DNA of 64,000 bases, taken from Microlunatus elymi (GTDB taxonomy: Bacteria > Actinomycetota > Actinomycetes > Propionibacteriales > Propionibacteriaceae). Of the stretch, positions 24,420-33,909 are shown piece by piece (positions within the stretch are counted from its first letter, which is position 1; every line of letters starts with the position of its first letter). The DNA is taken from NCBI RefSeq assembly GCF_007362775.1, contig NZ_CP041692.1, positions 62,001-126,000 of the forward strand, given 5' to 3'. Both the position numbers and the translations under genes were made by a program. The notes under the pieces were generated by a model. It was not told the origin of the DNA. It did no database searches and saw only the letters and a program-made list of their open reading frames with translations.

Positions 24420-27079
24420 CCATCACTCGTCGGCCCGTTGCTCGGCGGCCCGCTACTCGCCGGATCCGCGGGTACGCCGACCGGGATCCTCGGTCCGCAC
24501 GCTAGCACCGCGCGATCGCGTTCGTGTTCCAGCGGCGGCCGCTGCTGACCACGTTCGGTGACCCGGGTGATGGTGGTGTCGGCTCCCTCGGGCGCGTTCA
24601 CGAAACCGCGGAATCGACGCAGCATCTGAGGATCAGACAGTGTCGCGGCCCACTCGTCGCGATAACCCGCGACGTGCTGCGCCATGGCTTGCTCCAGGTC
24701 GGCGCAGATGCCCAGCGAGTCGTCCAAGATCACGTCTCGAAGATGATCAAGTCCACCGTCCAGGTCGGCGATCCACGCTGCGGTCCGTTGCAGTCGATCT
24801 GCTGTCCGGACGTAGTACATCACGAACCGGTCGATCACCGTGATCAACATCTCGTCGGTCAGGTCGCCGGCCAGCAGTTCGGCGTGCCGTGGGGTGAAGC
24901 CGCCATTTCCGCCCACGTAGAGATTCCAGCCCTTGTCGGTGGCGATCACCCCAACGTCCTTACTGCGCGCCTCGGCACATTCCCGGGCACAGCCGGAGAC
25001 GCCGAGTTTGATCTTGTGCGGCGACCGCAGCCCGCGGTAACGCAACTCCAGCTCGATCGCCATCCCGACCGAATCCTGCACGCCGTACCGGCACCAGGTG
25101 CTGCCCACGCACGACTTCACCGTACGGACCGCCTTGCCGTAGGCGTGCCCGGACTCCATTCCGGCGTCGATCAGGCGTTGCCAGATGCTCGGCAGTTGAT
25201 CAAGCCGCGCGCCGAACAGGTCGATCCGCTGCCCGCCGGTGATCTTGGTGTAGAGACCGAACTCCTCGGCCACCTCCGCGATCACCTTCAGCTTGGCCGG
25301 GGTGATCTCGCCGCCGGGGATCCTGGGCACCACCGAATAGGTGCCGTCCTTCTGCATGTTGGCCAGCGCGCGGTCGTTGGTGTCCTGCAGGGTGCCGCGG
25401 CCGTCGGACAACACGTACTCGTTGAACTGACTGGCCAGGATCGAGGCGACCATCGGCCGGCAGATGTCGCAGCCGCGGTTGCTGTCGCCGTCCTGAGCGG
25501 CAGCACCGAATCGTTCCACGATCGCCGAGAACGACGTCAACCGCGCGACCCGGATCGACTCGAACAACTCCGATCGCGACATCGCGAAGTGCTCGCAGAC
25601 GGCCTTCGGGATCTCCACCCCGGCCGCCGCCAGCTCGTTGTTGATCAACTTCTGCACCAGACCCACACACGAGCCGCACTGGCTGCCGGCCCGCGTGCAC
25701 GCCTTGACTCCCGCCACATCGGTGCAGCCGTCATCCTTGACCGCACAGCGAATGGTGCCGGCGCTGACCGCGTTGCAGGAGCAGACCTGCGCATCGTCGG
25801 GAAGGTCGGTCGCGCCGGGTAACTCCGCGCCGGCCGCAGCCAGATAGGAGGCCGGTTCGTTGCCGAGCTCGCGCCCGATCATCGGCCGCAGCGATGAGTA
25901 CGCTGCTGCGTCGCCGACGAGGATGCCGCCGAGCAAGGTGCGGCCGTCGTCGCTCATCACGAGCTTCTGATAGACGCCGCGGGCCGGGTCGGCGTAGACC
26001 ACGTCCAGGCAATCCGCGGTCTTGCTCAGCGCATCGCCGAAGACCGCGACGTCGATTCCGGAGAGCTTGAGTTTGGTCGAGTCGTCGACGCCGGGGAAGG
26101 TGGCCGGCCCACCCAGCAGCCGGTCCGCCACCACTTCGGCCATCGCGTTGGCGGGCGCGACCAACCCGACGCAGCCGGAGCCGGGCAGCGAGGCGATCTC
26201 GCCGATCGCCCAGATCCTCGGATCGGTGGATCGGCAACTTTCGTCGACCAGGACCCCGCCGCGCGGCCCCAGTTCCAGACCCGCATCGCGTCCGAGTTCG
26301 TCCCGTGGCCGGACGCCGACCGCGAAGATCACCATGTCGGCGTCGACCTCACGGCCGTCGGTCAACCGGACCGACAGACCATGATCAACAGCGTTGATCT
26401 GCTCCGGCCCGACGCCGCCCAGCACGCTGACGCCAAGATCGTTGATCAACCGGCCGAGTGCCTGACCGGCACCTTGATCAAGTTGGGTCGGCATCAGCCA
26501 AGGAGCCAGCTGCACCACCCGGACGTCCATCCCCTGGGCGACCAGACCGCCGGCCGCCTCGAGTCCGAGCAAGCCGCCACCCACGATCAGCGCCTTCGGA
26601 CTCTCCTTGCCGGCAAGGGATTCCAGGTGGCTCTTCATCCGATCGACGTCGGCGATCGTGCGATAGATGTGCACTCCTGGCAGGTCGGCACCAGGAACCG
26701 GCGGCACCCACGCATAAGAACCGGTTGCCAGCACCAGCTGGTCGTAGCCGATCTCCGCCCCGCCATCGGTTGTCACGGTGCGATGGTCGCGATCGATCGC
26801 GACCACCCGCTCGCCCGACCGCAGTCGTACGCCGGGTCGGCTCCACAGGTCGACGTCTCCCAGCTGCAGATCGGCCTCCGGATCCCAACGCTGTGCCAGA
26901 TTGACCCGATCGTACGGAGCATGCGGCTCCTCGCCGATCACCGTCAGTGTCCGCTCCCCCAACCCGCGGCTGACCAGCGCGTCGGTCAGCCGGTACGCCG
27001 CCGGTCCCGCCCCGACGACGACGATTCGGTCGGGCCGCGCAGTGGGCGAACCGTTCACGGGTCCAGGTTCAGTGTCCAC
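24407..27079 (-). CDS. nirB: Assimilatory nitrite reductase [NAD(P)H], large subunit
   Basis: Reduces nitrite to ammonium. The chosen GTG 27079 sits five bases after GGAGGA; product 890 residues. Order: FAD/NAD(P)H oxidoreductase (IVVVGAGPAAYRL at the start, ALIVGGGLLGLEAAGG for NAD, IWAIGEIA), a BFD-like [2Fe-2S] domain (CSCNAVSAG ... CTRAGSQCGSCV), then the sulfite/nitrite reductase half domains with the siroheme/[4Fe-4S] ligands in SCVGSTWCRYG and SGCARECAE. Cytoplasmic. The tail after about 860 is Pro/Ser/Gly-rich. It is transcribed with the HemD-like regulator and away from narK; its small subunit nirD lies in the opposite operon at 32579. A four-half-site GlnR box (27147-27184) precedes it. 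Confidence 0.95.
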   Translation of the reverse strand: MDTEPGPVNGSPTARPDRIVVVGAGPAAYRLTDALVSRGLGERTLTVIGEEPHAPYDRVNLAQRWDPEADLQLGDVDLWSRPGVRLRSGERVVAIDRDHRTVTTDGGAEIGYDQLVLATGSYAWVPPVPGADLPGVHIYRTIADVDRMKSHLESLAGKESPKALIVGGGLLGLEAAGGLVAQGMDVRVVQLAPWLMPTQLDQGAGQALGRLINDLGVSVLGGVGPEQINAVDHGLSVRLTDGREVDADMVIFAVGVRPRDELGRDAGLELGPRGGVLVDESCRSTDPRIWAIGEIASLPGSGCVGLVAPANAMAEVVADRLLGGPATFPGVDDSTKLKLSGIDVAVFGDALSKTADCLDVVYADPARGVYQKLVMSDDGRTLLGGILVGDAAAYSSLRPMIGRELGNEPASYLAAAGAELPGATDLPDDAQVCSCNAVSAGTIRCAVKDDGCTDVAGVKACTRAGSQCGSCVGLVQKLINNELAAAGVEIPKAVCEHFAMSRSELFESIRVARLTSFSAIVERFGAAAQDGDSNRGCDICRPMVASILASQFNEYVLSDGRGTLQDTNDRALANMQKDGTYSVVPRIPGGEITPAKLKVIAEVAEEFGLYTKITGGQRIDLFGARLDQLPSIWQRLIDAGMESGHAYGKAVRTVKSCVGSTWCRYGVQDSVGMAIELELRYRGLRSPHKIKLGVSGCARECAEARSKDVGVIATDKGWNLYVGGNGGFTPRHAELLAGDLTDEMLITVIDRFVMYYVRTADRLQRTAAWIADLDGGLDHLRDVILDDSLGICADLEQAMAQHVAGYRDEWAATLSDPQMLRRFRGFVNAPEGADTTITRVTERGQQRPPLEHERDRAVLACGPRIPVGVPADPASSGPPSNGPTSDGWGI

Positions 27080-27146
27080 GAGTTCCTCCGCGTCGGTGAT
27101 CAGGGACGAGCTGAACCAGACCCTAGGAAGATCGGATTTCCTCACC

Positions 27147-27184
27147 GCTTCATCGCTGTAACGACGTTGTTTCAGCGACCTCAC
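27147..27184 (-). promoter_or_regulatory. GlnR box upstream of nirB
   Basis: Read on the minus strand, four 5-mers spaced by exactly six bases appear: GTGAG, GAAAC, GTTAC, GAAGC. The GlnR consensus in actinobacteria is GTnAC-n6-GaAAC repeated, so this is a near-ideal double site, about 70-105 bases before the nirB start. It predicts activation under nitrogen limitation. Confidence 0.75.
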
Positions 27185-27212
27185 CGTGTGCGCCCGGGCC
27201 GGTGTGAACGCC

Positions 27213-27250
27213 GGAACCCGTCGGTAACCGAGGCCGACAGTGGTCGAAAC
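27213..27250 (+). promoter_or_regulatory. Second GlnR-like box upstream of narK
   Basis: On the plus strand GGAAC, GTAAC, CGACA and GAAAC follow at six-base intervals, matching alternate GlnR half-sites with one poor element. It lies about 90 bases before narK and would serve the narK-nasA-nasB-nirD operon. Confidence 0.5.
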
Positions 27251-27336
27251 AAGCCACCCATAGCGTCAACGCCGCAAGGGCAGCCGTCATTGTCGCCAGC
27301 TCCCGCCCCACCCGCCCGGAGATCGGAGAGCCGACG

Positions 27337-28743
27337 ATGAGCCTTACCAACAAGGGCCCCGAGCTCGCCACCCGCGCTCAAGCCCCGGATCGGGTGCCGC
27401 CGCGCGGTGGCAGCTGGATCGACGACTGGCGCCCCGAAGACGAGACCTTCTGGCAGCAGACCGGACGCGCGGTGGCCCGGCGCAATCTGGGCTGGTCGAT
27501 CTTCACCGAGTTCCTCGGCTTCGTGGTGTGGCAGCTGTGGAGCATCGTCGTGGTGATGTTGCCGAAAGACGGCTTCACCCTGACCACCAGCCAGGCGTTC
27601 TGGCTCATCTCGCTGCCGAGTCTGGTCGGCGCCACGATGCGGTTCCCGTACACGTTCATGGTGGGGCGCTTCGGCGGCCGGAACTGGACCATCATCTCGG
27701 CGTTGTTGCTGCTGATCCCGACCACCGGCTTGGCCGTCGTGGTCAGCAATCCGCAGACGCCGTTCCCGGTGCTGCTGGTGGTTGCCGGACTTGCCGGACT
27801 CGGTGGCGGCAACTTCGCCAGTTCGATGGCCAACATCACCTTCTTCTTCCCAGCAAGGGAAAAGGGCTGGGCGCTCGGTCTCAACGCGGCCGGCGGAAAT
27901 CTCGGCGCCTCGGTTGCTCAGCTGGTCGTCCCGATCGCGGTGACGATCACCGCCGGCGCAGGTCTCAACCTGCCCATCGCCGGGCTGCTGTGGATGCCGT
28001 TGATCTTGCTCGCCGCCTTCGGCGCCTGGCGGTTCATGAACAATCTGACCGGCGCTCGGAGCGACTTCGCCGGTTCGCTGGCGGCGATCAAGGAGCCGCA
28101 CCTTTGGCTGATGGCGCTGCTCTACGTCGGCACCTTCGGCTCGTTCATCGGCTTCGCCGGCGTCTTTCCGAAGTTGATCAATGACACCTTCGCCGAGTAC
28201 TCGACGTTTCAGGTCGGGTCGGCGGCGCTGTCACTGGCATTCCTCGGCGCCCTGGTCGGCTCACTGGCCAGACCGTACGGAGGCCGGCTGGCAGACCGCT
28301 TCGGCGGCGCCCGGATCGCCGCAGTCGCCTTTGCCGCGATGGCGGTCGGTTCGTGCACCGTGGTGGCAACCCTGCCGCTGAAGAGCTTCGCGCTGTTCCT
28401 GGCCTGCTTCCTGTTCATGTTCGTCGCGACCGGGATCGGCAACGGGGCCACGTACCGGATGATTCCGGCGATCTTCGCCGCGCGCGCAGTCCGCACCGAC
28501 GCGCCGGGCAGCGGCGGCGCGATCAGTCATCAGCGCAAGGCGTCTGCGGCGCTGGGGCTGGTCGCCGCCGTCGGCGCGTACGGCGGCTTCATCATCCCGC
28601 AGATCCTCAGTGCGTCGAAGCAGTCCACCGGTGGCTACGCGAGCGCGTTCCTGTGCTTCGCCGGGGCCTACCTGGTGATGTTGATCATCACCGTCGCGGT
28701 GTACGTCCGCGGCCGCGCCGGACTCGGCGGAGCGAGGATCTAG
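27337..28743 (+). CDS. narK: Nitrate/nitrite MFS transporter
   Basis: The 468-residue membrane protein starts at ATG 27337 after GGAGAG. Twelve hydrophobic helices contain both nitrate-signature stretches of the NarK/NasA family: AGLGGGNFASSMANITFFFP in helix 5 and GATYRMIPAIF with the later GSGGAISHQRK region; the substrate-binding Arg residues RFPYTFMVGRFGGRNW are in place. It imports nitrate (and may exchange nitrite) for assimilation. It is first in an operon with nasA, nasB and nirD; its TAG stop shares a G with the GTG start of nasA. Confidence 0.94.
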   Translation: MSLTNKGPELATRAQAPDRVPPRGGSWIDDWRPEDETFWQQTGRAVARRNLGWSIFTEFLGFVVWQLWSIVVVMLPKDGFTLTTSQAFWLISLPSLVGATMRFPYTFMVGRFGGRNWTIISALLLLIPTTGLAVVVSNPQTPFPVLLVVAGLAGLGGGNFASSMANITFFFPAREKGWALGLNAAGGNLGASVAQLVVPIAVTITAGAGLNLPIAGLLWMPLILLAAFGAWRFMNNLTGARSDFAGSLAAIKEPHLWLMALLYVGTFGSFIGFAGVFPKLINDTFAEYSTFQVGSAALSLAFLGALVGSLARPYGGRLADRFGGARIAAVAFAAMAVGSCTVVATLPLKSFALFLACFLFMFVATGIGNGATYRMIPAIFAARAVRTDAPGSGGAISHQRKASAALGLVAAVGAYGGFIIPQILSASKQSTGGYASAFLCFAGAYLVMLIITVAVYVRGRAGLGGARI

Positions 28744-30902
28744 TGATCAACAGCGCCGTTCCGGGTCGGACCGACCTTCCGGACTCCGTCGACACCCACT
28801 GTCCGTATTGCGCGTTGCAGTGCGCCATGACGTTGACCCGTGGGTCCGACGACGCCGTCACCGTGACCGGGCGCGACTTTCCCACCAACCGCGGCGGCCT
28901 GTGCCGCAAGGGGTGGACCGCGGCCGAGCTCATCCGGCATCCGGATCGGCTGACCCGGCCGATGCTGCGTGATCGTCACGGCGACCTCCGGCCGATCGGC
29001 TGGGACCGCGCGTACGACGTCATCGTCGAGCAGATCCGTCGGACTCAACGCGATCACGGCCATGACGCGGTCGCGGTCTTCGGCGGTGGCGGCCTGACCA
29101 ACGAAAAGGCTTACCTGCTGGGGAAATTCGCCCGGGTCGCTCTGGGCACGGCGATGATCGACTACAACGGGCGCTTCTGCATGTCGTCGGCTGCGGCGGC
29201 CGCCAACCGCGCGTTCGGCATCGACCGTGGGCTGCCGTTCCCGGTCGCTGATCTTGATCGCGCGAACACGATCATGCTGCTCGGCTCCAACGTGGCCGAC
29301 ACGATGCCGCCGTTCGTTCAGCATCTGGCCGGCGCCGTTGCGGCCGGCGGTCTGATCGTGGTCGATCCCCGGGTGTCGGCGACAGCGCGGCTGACCGCGG
29401 GCGGCTCCGGACTGCATCTCCAGCCGGCGCCGGGCACCGACCTGGAGTTGCTGCTCGGCATCACCCAGGTGCTGTTCGCGGAGAAGTTGATCAAGAACGA
29501 CTATCTGGCCAGGCGTGCGGTCGGGGTCGGCACGATCCGGCGCAGCGTTGCCGCACTCTGGCCCGAGCGGGTCCAGTCGATCACCGGTGTCCCGGCCGAC
29601 ACCATCCGAGAGGTTGCCCGACGGCTGGCCTGGGCTGCGGATCACGGCGGCTGCTACCTGCTCACCGGTCGGGGTGTGGAGCAGCACGTGAACGGCACCG
29701 ACACCGCGACCGCGGCCATCAACCTGGCCTTGTTGCTCGGACTCCCCGGCTCGCCCGACTCCGGCTACGGCACGCTGACCGGACAGGGCAACGGCCAGGG
29801 CGGCCGCGAGCACGGCCAGAAGTCGGATCAACTGCCCGGCTACCGCAAGATCACCGACCCGGCCGCGCGTGATCACGTTGCTCGAGTCTGGGGTGTCGAC
29901 GTCGATCAACTTCCCGGACCGGGACTGCCGGCGGTGCAGTTGCTGGAGCGACTCGGCCGGCCGGACGGAGTCCGGATGCTGATGGTGCACGGTTCCAATC
30001 TGCTGGTGTCCGCACCCGATGCCACCCGGTTGCAGCGCCGCCTTGCTGATCTTGACTTCCTGGTGGTCAGCGACTTCGTCCTCTCCGAGACCGCTCTGCG
30101 GGCCGACCTGGTGCTGCCGGTGCTGCAGTGGGCCGAGGAGGACGGCACCATGACCAACCTGGAGGGCCGGGTGATCAGACGCCGCGCGGTGATCGAACCA
30201 CCCGGCCAGGCCAAGAGCGAGTTGGAGATTCTGCAGGAGCTGGCCCGGCGGCTCGGTGCCTCCTCGGCGTTCCCGGCCAGTGCGCGCGAGGTGTTCGAAG
30301 AGCTCCGACTGGCCAGCGCCGGTGGCATCGCGGACTACTCGGGGATCGACTACGACCTGCTTGACCGAGACGCAGCGGCTCACTGGCCGTACCGCTCGGA
30401 GAGCACGCCGCGTCTGTTCACCGACTCCTTCGGCACGGCCGACGGCAAGGCGGTGCTGGTGCCGGTCCGCCCCAGTCGGCCGGTCGACGCGCCACCGTCG
30501 GGCCGGCAGCTGACGCTGATCACCGGCCGGCTGCTGGAGCATTATCAGTCCGGCGTCCAGACCCGACGGATTCCGGAACTTGACCATGCTGTTCCCCGAG
30601 CCAGGTTGCAGATCCACCCGGCCGCCGCTGCCCGGCTGGGAATCGACGACGGCGACGAAGTGCTGGTCCGCAGCGACCGAGGTGCCGCGGTCTGCTGGGC
30701 CGAGCTGACCACCTTGATCCGGCAGGACTCGGTGTTTCTCGCTTTTCACTTCGCCGAGGACGCGTCCGCCAACCGGCTGACCGCCGCGGTCGCCGATCCG
30801 ATTTCCGGGATGCCGGAGTTCAAGACAAGCAACGTCACGGTCGAGCGCGTCACCTCCGGACAGTCTGGCGGGGCGCAGTTCGACGGCGAGGAGGTCGCGT
30901 GA
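28743..30902 (+). CDS. nasA: Assimilatory nitrate reductase, molybdopterin catalytic subunit
   Basis: Reduces nitrate to nitrite in the cytoplasm. It starts at GTG 28743, overlapping the narK stop (TAGTG). The 719-residue chain has an N-terminal [4Fe-4S] motif (Cys20, Cys23, Cys27, Cys54 in HCPYCALQC and GGLCRKGW), the Mo-bis-MGD domains (NGRFCMSSAAAA with the probable Mo-ligand Cys, GSNVADTMPP, GRGVEQHVNGTD, GQGNGQGGREHG) and the C-terminal MGD-binding barrel (ITGRLLEHYQSGVQT). It lacks the C-terminal [2Fe-2S] extension of some NasA proteins; the next gene supplies that iron-sulfur domain. Electrons probably come from NAD(P)H through the adjacent flavoprotein. Confidence 0.94.
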   Translation: MINSAVPGRTDLPDSVDTHCPYCALQCAMTLTRGSDDAVTVTGRDFPTNRGGLCRKGWTAAELIRHPDRLTRPMLRDRHGDLRPIGWDRAYDVIVEQIRRTQRDHGHDAVAVFGGGGLTNEKAYLLGKFARVALGTAMIDYNGRFCMSSAAAAANRAFGIDRGLPFPVADLDRANTIMLLGSNVADTMPPFVQHLAGAVAAGGLIVVDPRVSATARLTAGGSGLHLQPAPGTDLELLLGITQVLFAEKLIKNDYLARRAVGVGTIRRSVAALWPERVQSITGVPADTIREVARRLAWAADHGGCYLLTGRGVEQHVNGTDTATAAINLALLLGLPGSPDSGYGTLTGQGNGQGGREHGQKSDQLPGYRKITDPAARDHVARVWGVDVDQLPGPGLPAVQLLERLGRPDGVRMLMVHGSNLLVSAPDATRLQRRLADLDFLVVSDFVLSETALRADLVLPVLQWAEEDGTMTNLEGRVIRRRAVIEPPGQAKSELEILQELARRLGASSAFPASAREVFEELRLASAGGIADYSGIDYDLLDRDAAAHWPYRSESTPRLFTDSFGTADGKAVLVPVRPSRPVDAPPSGRQLTLITGRLLEHYQSGVQTRRIPELDHAVPRARLQIHPAAAARLGIDDGDEVLVRSDRGAAVCWAELTTLIRQDSVFLAFHFAEDASANRLTAAVADPISGMPEFKTSNVTVERVTSGQSGGAQFDGEEVA

Positions 30903-32482
30903 TGTTGCTCCAGCACGCACGGCGCGCGCGCCGACTGGTGATCATCGGCTTCGGTCCGGTTGCGTCCCGACTGATCGATGAGTTGCTGCCGGCAGTACGT
31001 GATCACCGTCTGCAACTGCTGGTGATCGGTGCGGAGTCGCAGCCGGCCTACAACCGGATCATGATCGGCGAACTGGCACTGGGGAGCATCGATCAAGAGC
31101 TGATGATCATGTCGGACCTGCAGGAACTGGAGGCCGACGGCGTCCGGTTTCGGCTGGGGGTGCCGGTGACCGAGATCGATCGGGACCGTCGGTTCGTGAC
31201 CCTGGCCGACGGTGATCAGTACGCCTACGACGAGTTGATCTTCGCCACCGGTGCCGCGGCCCGGGTGCCCCGACTCGCCGGGTTGCCGGAGTGCCCGCCC
31301 GGGCAGGATCCGATGCTGCCGGCCGGTGTCACGGTGTTGCGTGATCTTGGCGATGCGGAACGATTGGCGACGATGTCGCAGCGGGGGCGCGAACTGGTTG
31401 TTCTCGGCGGTGGGGTGCTGGGCATGGAGCTGGCACTGACCGCAGCCGAAGCCGGTGCCGTTGTCACCCTCGTACACGCCGGCCGGGTGCCGATGGAACG
31501 CAACCTCGACCCGACTGCGGCCGCGATCGTGGCTCGACACCTGCGTCGCCGGCGGATCCGCATTGTCGCCGATGCTCGGGCTGCCGCGGTGCGGCTGCAC
31601 GAGGGCCGGTTCGCCGGTCTCGGGCTCGCCGACGGCAGTCAGATCTCCGGTGACGGGCTGGTGGTCTGCTGTGGCGCTGCACCGCGCACCGGCTTGGCGG
31701 CGCGTTCCGGACTACTCGTCGACGTGGGCATCGTGGTTGATCATCAGCTGCGTACGGTCGACGACGCCACGATCTCGGCAATCGGCGACTGTGCTCAGAT
31801 GCGTTGTGCAGAAGACGATTGCGAGCGGTGCGTCGCGATCAGTGCACCGAGCGGACTGATCGGTCCCGGCTTTGCTCAGGCCGAATGGCTGGCCGCTCGG
31901 CTGCTGGCCGACCGCCACCAGCGCCAGCCGGTTGAGTCGCCGGCAGTTCGGTCGCCGGCGTCGGGCGACGACGCACCGTGCGACGGCGCACCGGTGATGA
32001 TCTTGAAGACGCCGGGGCTTTCGGTGGTGTCGGCAGGCTCGGTGGATCTCGATCCGCTGGATTGTCTGGTCGGCGAAGATGATCGCCGGGTTGCGCAATG
32101 GAGCGATCCGGAGCTCGGCCGGTACGCGAAGATGATCACTCGCGGCGGGACGTTGGAGGGGCTGATCTGCATCGGATTGCCGCGCACCGCGGCCGAGCTG
32201 ACGCTGTTGTACGAACGCGGCAGCGAACTGCCCAGCGACCGATCGAGCCTGCTGCGGCATGACGGGCCCGATCACGCAAGCGGCACCGATCCGCTCGGTC
32301 CCGATGCCACCGTCTGTCGCTGCAACGGTGTCTCGGCCGGTGCGATCAACGCCGCCATCGACGACGGCCATCGCGATGTCACCGCGATCGGTCGCGCTAC
32401 TCGAGCCGGCACCGGTTGCGGGACCTGCAAGGACCGCATCTGCGAGCTGCTGCGAACTCGGACGGAGGTGGTCGTCGCCTGA
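30902..32482 (+). CDS. nasB: NasB-like flavoprotein: electron-transfer subunit of assimilatory nitrate reductase
   Basis: The 526-residue protein has a FAD/NAD(P)H oxidoreductase fold (LVIIGFGPVASRLIDEL, ELVVLGGGVLGMELALTAA, TISAIGDCAQM) and a C-terminal BFD-like [2Fe-2S] domain (VCRCNGVSAGAIN and GTGCGTCKDRICELL). It looks like the N-terminal half of NirB without the siroheme part, the plan of Bacillus NasB. Its role is to pass electrons from NAD(P)H to NasA. GAGGAGG lies seven bases before ATG 30902; a GTG at 30899 in the same frame overlaps the nasA stop and is an alternative. A poorly conserved Pro/Ala/Asp insertion is at about 345-365. Confidence 0.88.
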   Translation: MLLQHARRARRLVIIGFGPVASRLIDELLPAVRDHRLQLLVIGAESQPAYNRIMIGELALGSIDQELMIMSDLQELEADGVRFRLGVPVTEIDRDRRFVTLADGDQYAYDELIFATGAAARVPRLAGLPECPPGQDPMLPAGVTVLRDLGDAERLATMSQRGRELVVLGGGVLGMELALTAAEAGAVVTLVHAGRVPMERNLDPTAAAIVARHLRRRRIRIVADARAAAVRLHEGRFAGLGLADGSQISGDGLVVCCGAAPRTGLAARSGLLVDVGIVVDHQLRTVDDATISAIGDCAQMRCAEDDCERCVAISAPSGLIGPGFAQAEWLAARLLADRHQRQPVESPAVRSPASGDDAPCDGAPVMILKTPGLSVVSAGSVDLDPLDCLVGEDDRRVAQWSDPELGRYAKMITRGGTLEGLICIGLPRTAAELTLLYERGSELPSDRSSLLRHDGPDHASGTDPLGPDATVCRCNGVSAGAINAAIDDGHRDVTAIGRATRAGTGCGTCKDRICELLRTRTEVVVA

Positions 32483-32578
32483 TCCCAACCGTGCACGTGA
32501 TGCCTGATCAACCGACGCGGCTTGATCAAGTCCTTGTTCCCGATCCGAACCGACGCTTCCTTGACCGAGGTGATCTTG

Positions 32579-32935
32579 ATGACTCTGACCGCTGACAACC
32601 CAACCCTTGTCGATCTTGCCTGGACCGACGTCTGCTCGCTGACTGATCTCGAGCCCGAATGGGGCGAAGCCGCTCTGCTGGACGGCCGCCAACTGGCCGT
32701 GTTCCGGCTGTGGGACGACCAGGTGGTGATCACCTCGAACCTGGACCCGCGGACCGGCTCAGCGGTGATCTCCCGCGGCATCGTCGGCACCCGGTCGGGC
32801 TGCCCGACCGTTGCTTCGCCCCTGCACAAGGAGTCGTACAGCTTGATCACCGGCGAGTGCTTCGGCAATCCCGACCTGCGACTGCAGATCTACCTCGCCC
32901 GCGTCGTCGCCGGTCGAGTCCAGGTCGCCCTCTGA
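32579..32935 (+). CDS. nirD: Nitrite reductase [NAD(P)H], small subunit
   Basis: The 118-residue Rieske-fold protein starts at ATG 32579 with GAGGTGA seven bases upstream; a longer reading from 32522 has no ribosome site. It has the NirD pattern (WTDVCSLTDLEPEWGEAALLDGRQLAVFRL, NLDPRTGSAVISRGIVG, SPLHKESYSLITGEC) and lacks the two-Cys/two-His Rieske ligands, as NirD normally does. It pairs with NirB, whose gene is 5.5 kb away in the opposite operon. It converges with the Nei-like gene. Confidence 0.93.
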   Translation: MTLTADNPTLVDLAWTDVCSLTDLEPEWGEAALLDGRQLAVFRLWDDQVVITSNLDPRTGSAVISRGIVGTRSGCPTVASPLHKESYSLITGECFGNPDLRLQIYLARVVAGRVQVAL

Positions 32936-32979
32936 TCGCAAACGCGACCCACCGATCCGCGATGCGACGGGACTCGGCA

Positions 32980-33768
32980 TCATCGCCGCGGTTGGCAGTG
33001 CGGGCACCAATAGCTGAGGCGTTCCTGCCCGCCCGGGCCGAATTCCTCGACCGCGATCGGGGTGCCGCAGCGCCGACAAGGCCGGCCGCTGCGTCCGTAG
33101 ACCCAATGGGCGCGGCTCGGCCGTCGATCACCGGTGGTGTTCTGCTCGAAGCCGCCGAGGTTGTTGATCATCAACGTACGGGCTCGTTCGCACAGGCGGC
33201 GCAGATCGGGCACGTCACCGACCCTGGTACGCGGGTGAATGCCTTGCAGGAAAAGGATTTCTGCGCGGTAGACGGTGCCGATGCCGGCGAGATTGCGCTG
33301 ATCGAGCAGGGCTTCGCCGATGGAGCGGTTCGGATTCGATCGCAATCTGCGTACGGCAACGTCTGGATCCCAGTTCTTGTCGAGCAGATCCGGGCCGAGG
33401 TGTCCCAGGACGTGCTGTTCGTGGTCGGTCAAGATCAATTCCAGCACCGGCAGCCGGTAGCCGACGGCTGTTGCGCCCCGCACGCCAAGAACGGCGCGAA
33501 TCTCATGGATGGGTCCGCCATTCCAGTTGCGGCCGTCGGCGAAGACCCGCCAAGCACCGTCCATCTGCAGGTGGGAGTGCAAGGTGTAGCCGTTGCCGAA
33601 GCGGACGAGCAGGTGTTTGCCGCGTGGCCGTACCTCGTTGACGATCTCTCCGGTGAGGTCGGTCACAGCGAGGGCGGGGACGCGGAATTCGCAACGGGTC
33701 AAGGACTTTCCGGCCAGCGCACGATGAAGTTGCCGGCAAACCGACCAGACGATGTCACCCTCCGGCAT
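32980..33768 (-). CDS. Fpg/Nei-family DNA glycosylase (Nei2-like endonuclease VIII)
   Basis: Removes oxidised bases and nicks the strand. ATG 33768 follows GGGAGGG and gives 262 residues. The mature N-terminus PEGDIVW supplies the catalytic Pro2 and Glu3, and RGKHLLVRF holds the conserved Lys. The H2TH domain (ALLDQRNLAGIGTVYRAEILFLQGIHP) and a C-terminal zinc finger (CRRCGTPI and CPHCQ) are intact. PEGD rather than PELPE at the start points to Nei rather than MutM. Cytoplasmic, single gene. Confidence 0.93.
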   Translation of the reverse strand: MPEGDIVWSVCRQLHRALAGKSLTRCEFRVPALAVTDLTGEIVNEVRPRGKHLLVRFGNGYTLHSHLQMDGAWRVFADGRNWNGGPIHEIRAVLGVRGATAVGYRLPVLELILTDHEQHVLGHLGPDLLDKNWDPDVAVRRLRSNPNRSIGEALLDQRNLAGIGTVYRAEILFLQGIHPRTRVGDVPDLRRLCERARTLMINNLGGFEQNTTGDRRPSRAHWVYGRSGRPCRRCGTPIAVEEFGPGGQERLSYWCPHCQPRR

Positions 33769-33897
33769 CGGCCCTCCCCGGTCGTCGGTTCGCCGTGATC
33801 GGCGCGGCTTCTGGTCATGATCGTCACGGCCCAGGGACCAGTATCCAAAAGTCTGAAAAGGATCGCTGCCAACTCTGGGGCCACAGGAATCGGCCCC

Positions 33898-33903
33898 TAG
33901 GAT
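33898..33903 (+). promoter_or_regulatory. -10 box TAGGAT, leaderless start
   Basis: TAGGAT ends six bases before GTG 33910. GGGAG touches the start codon directly, too close to act as a ribosome site, so a leaderless mRNA is more likely. Confidence 0.5.
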
Positions 33904-33909
33904 TGGGAG

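Noticed and set aside
28740-30920. Minus-strand open frame opposite nasA
   Set aside because: Shadow of a well-defined molybdoenzyme gene.
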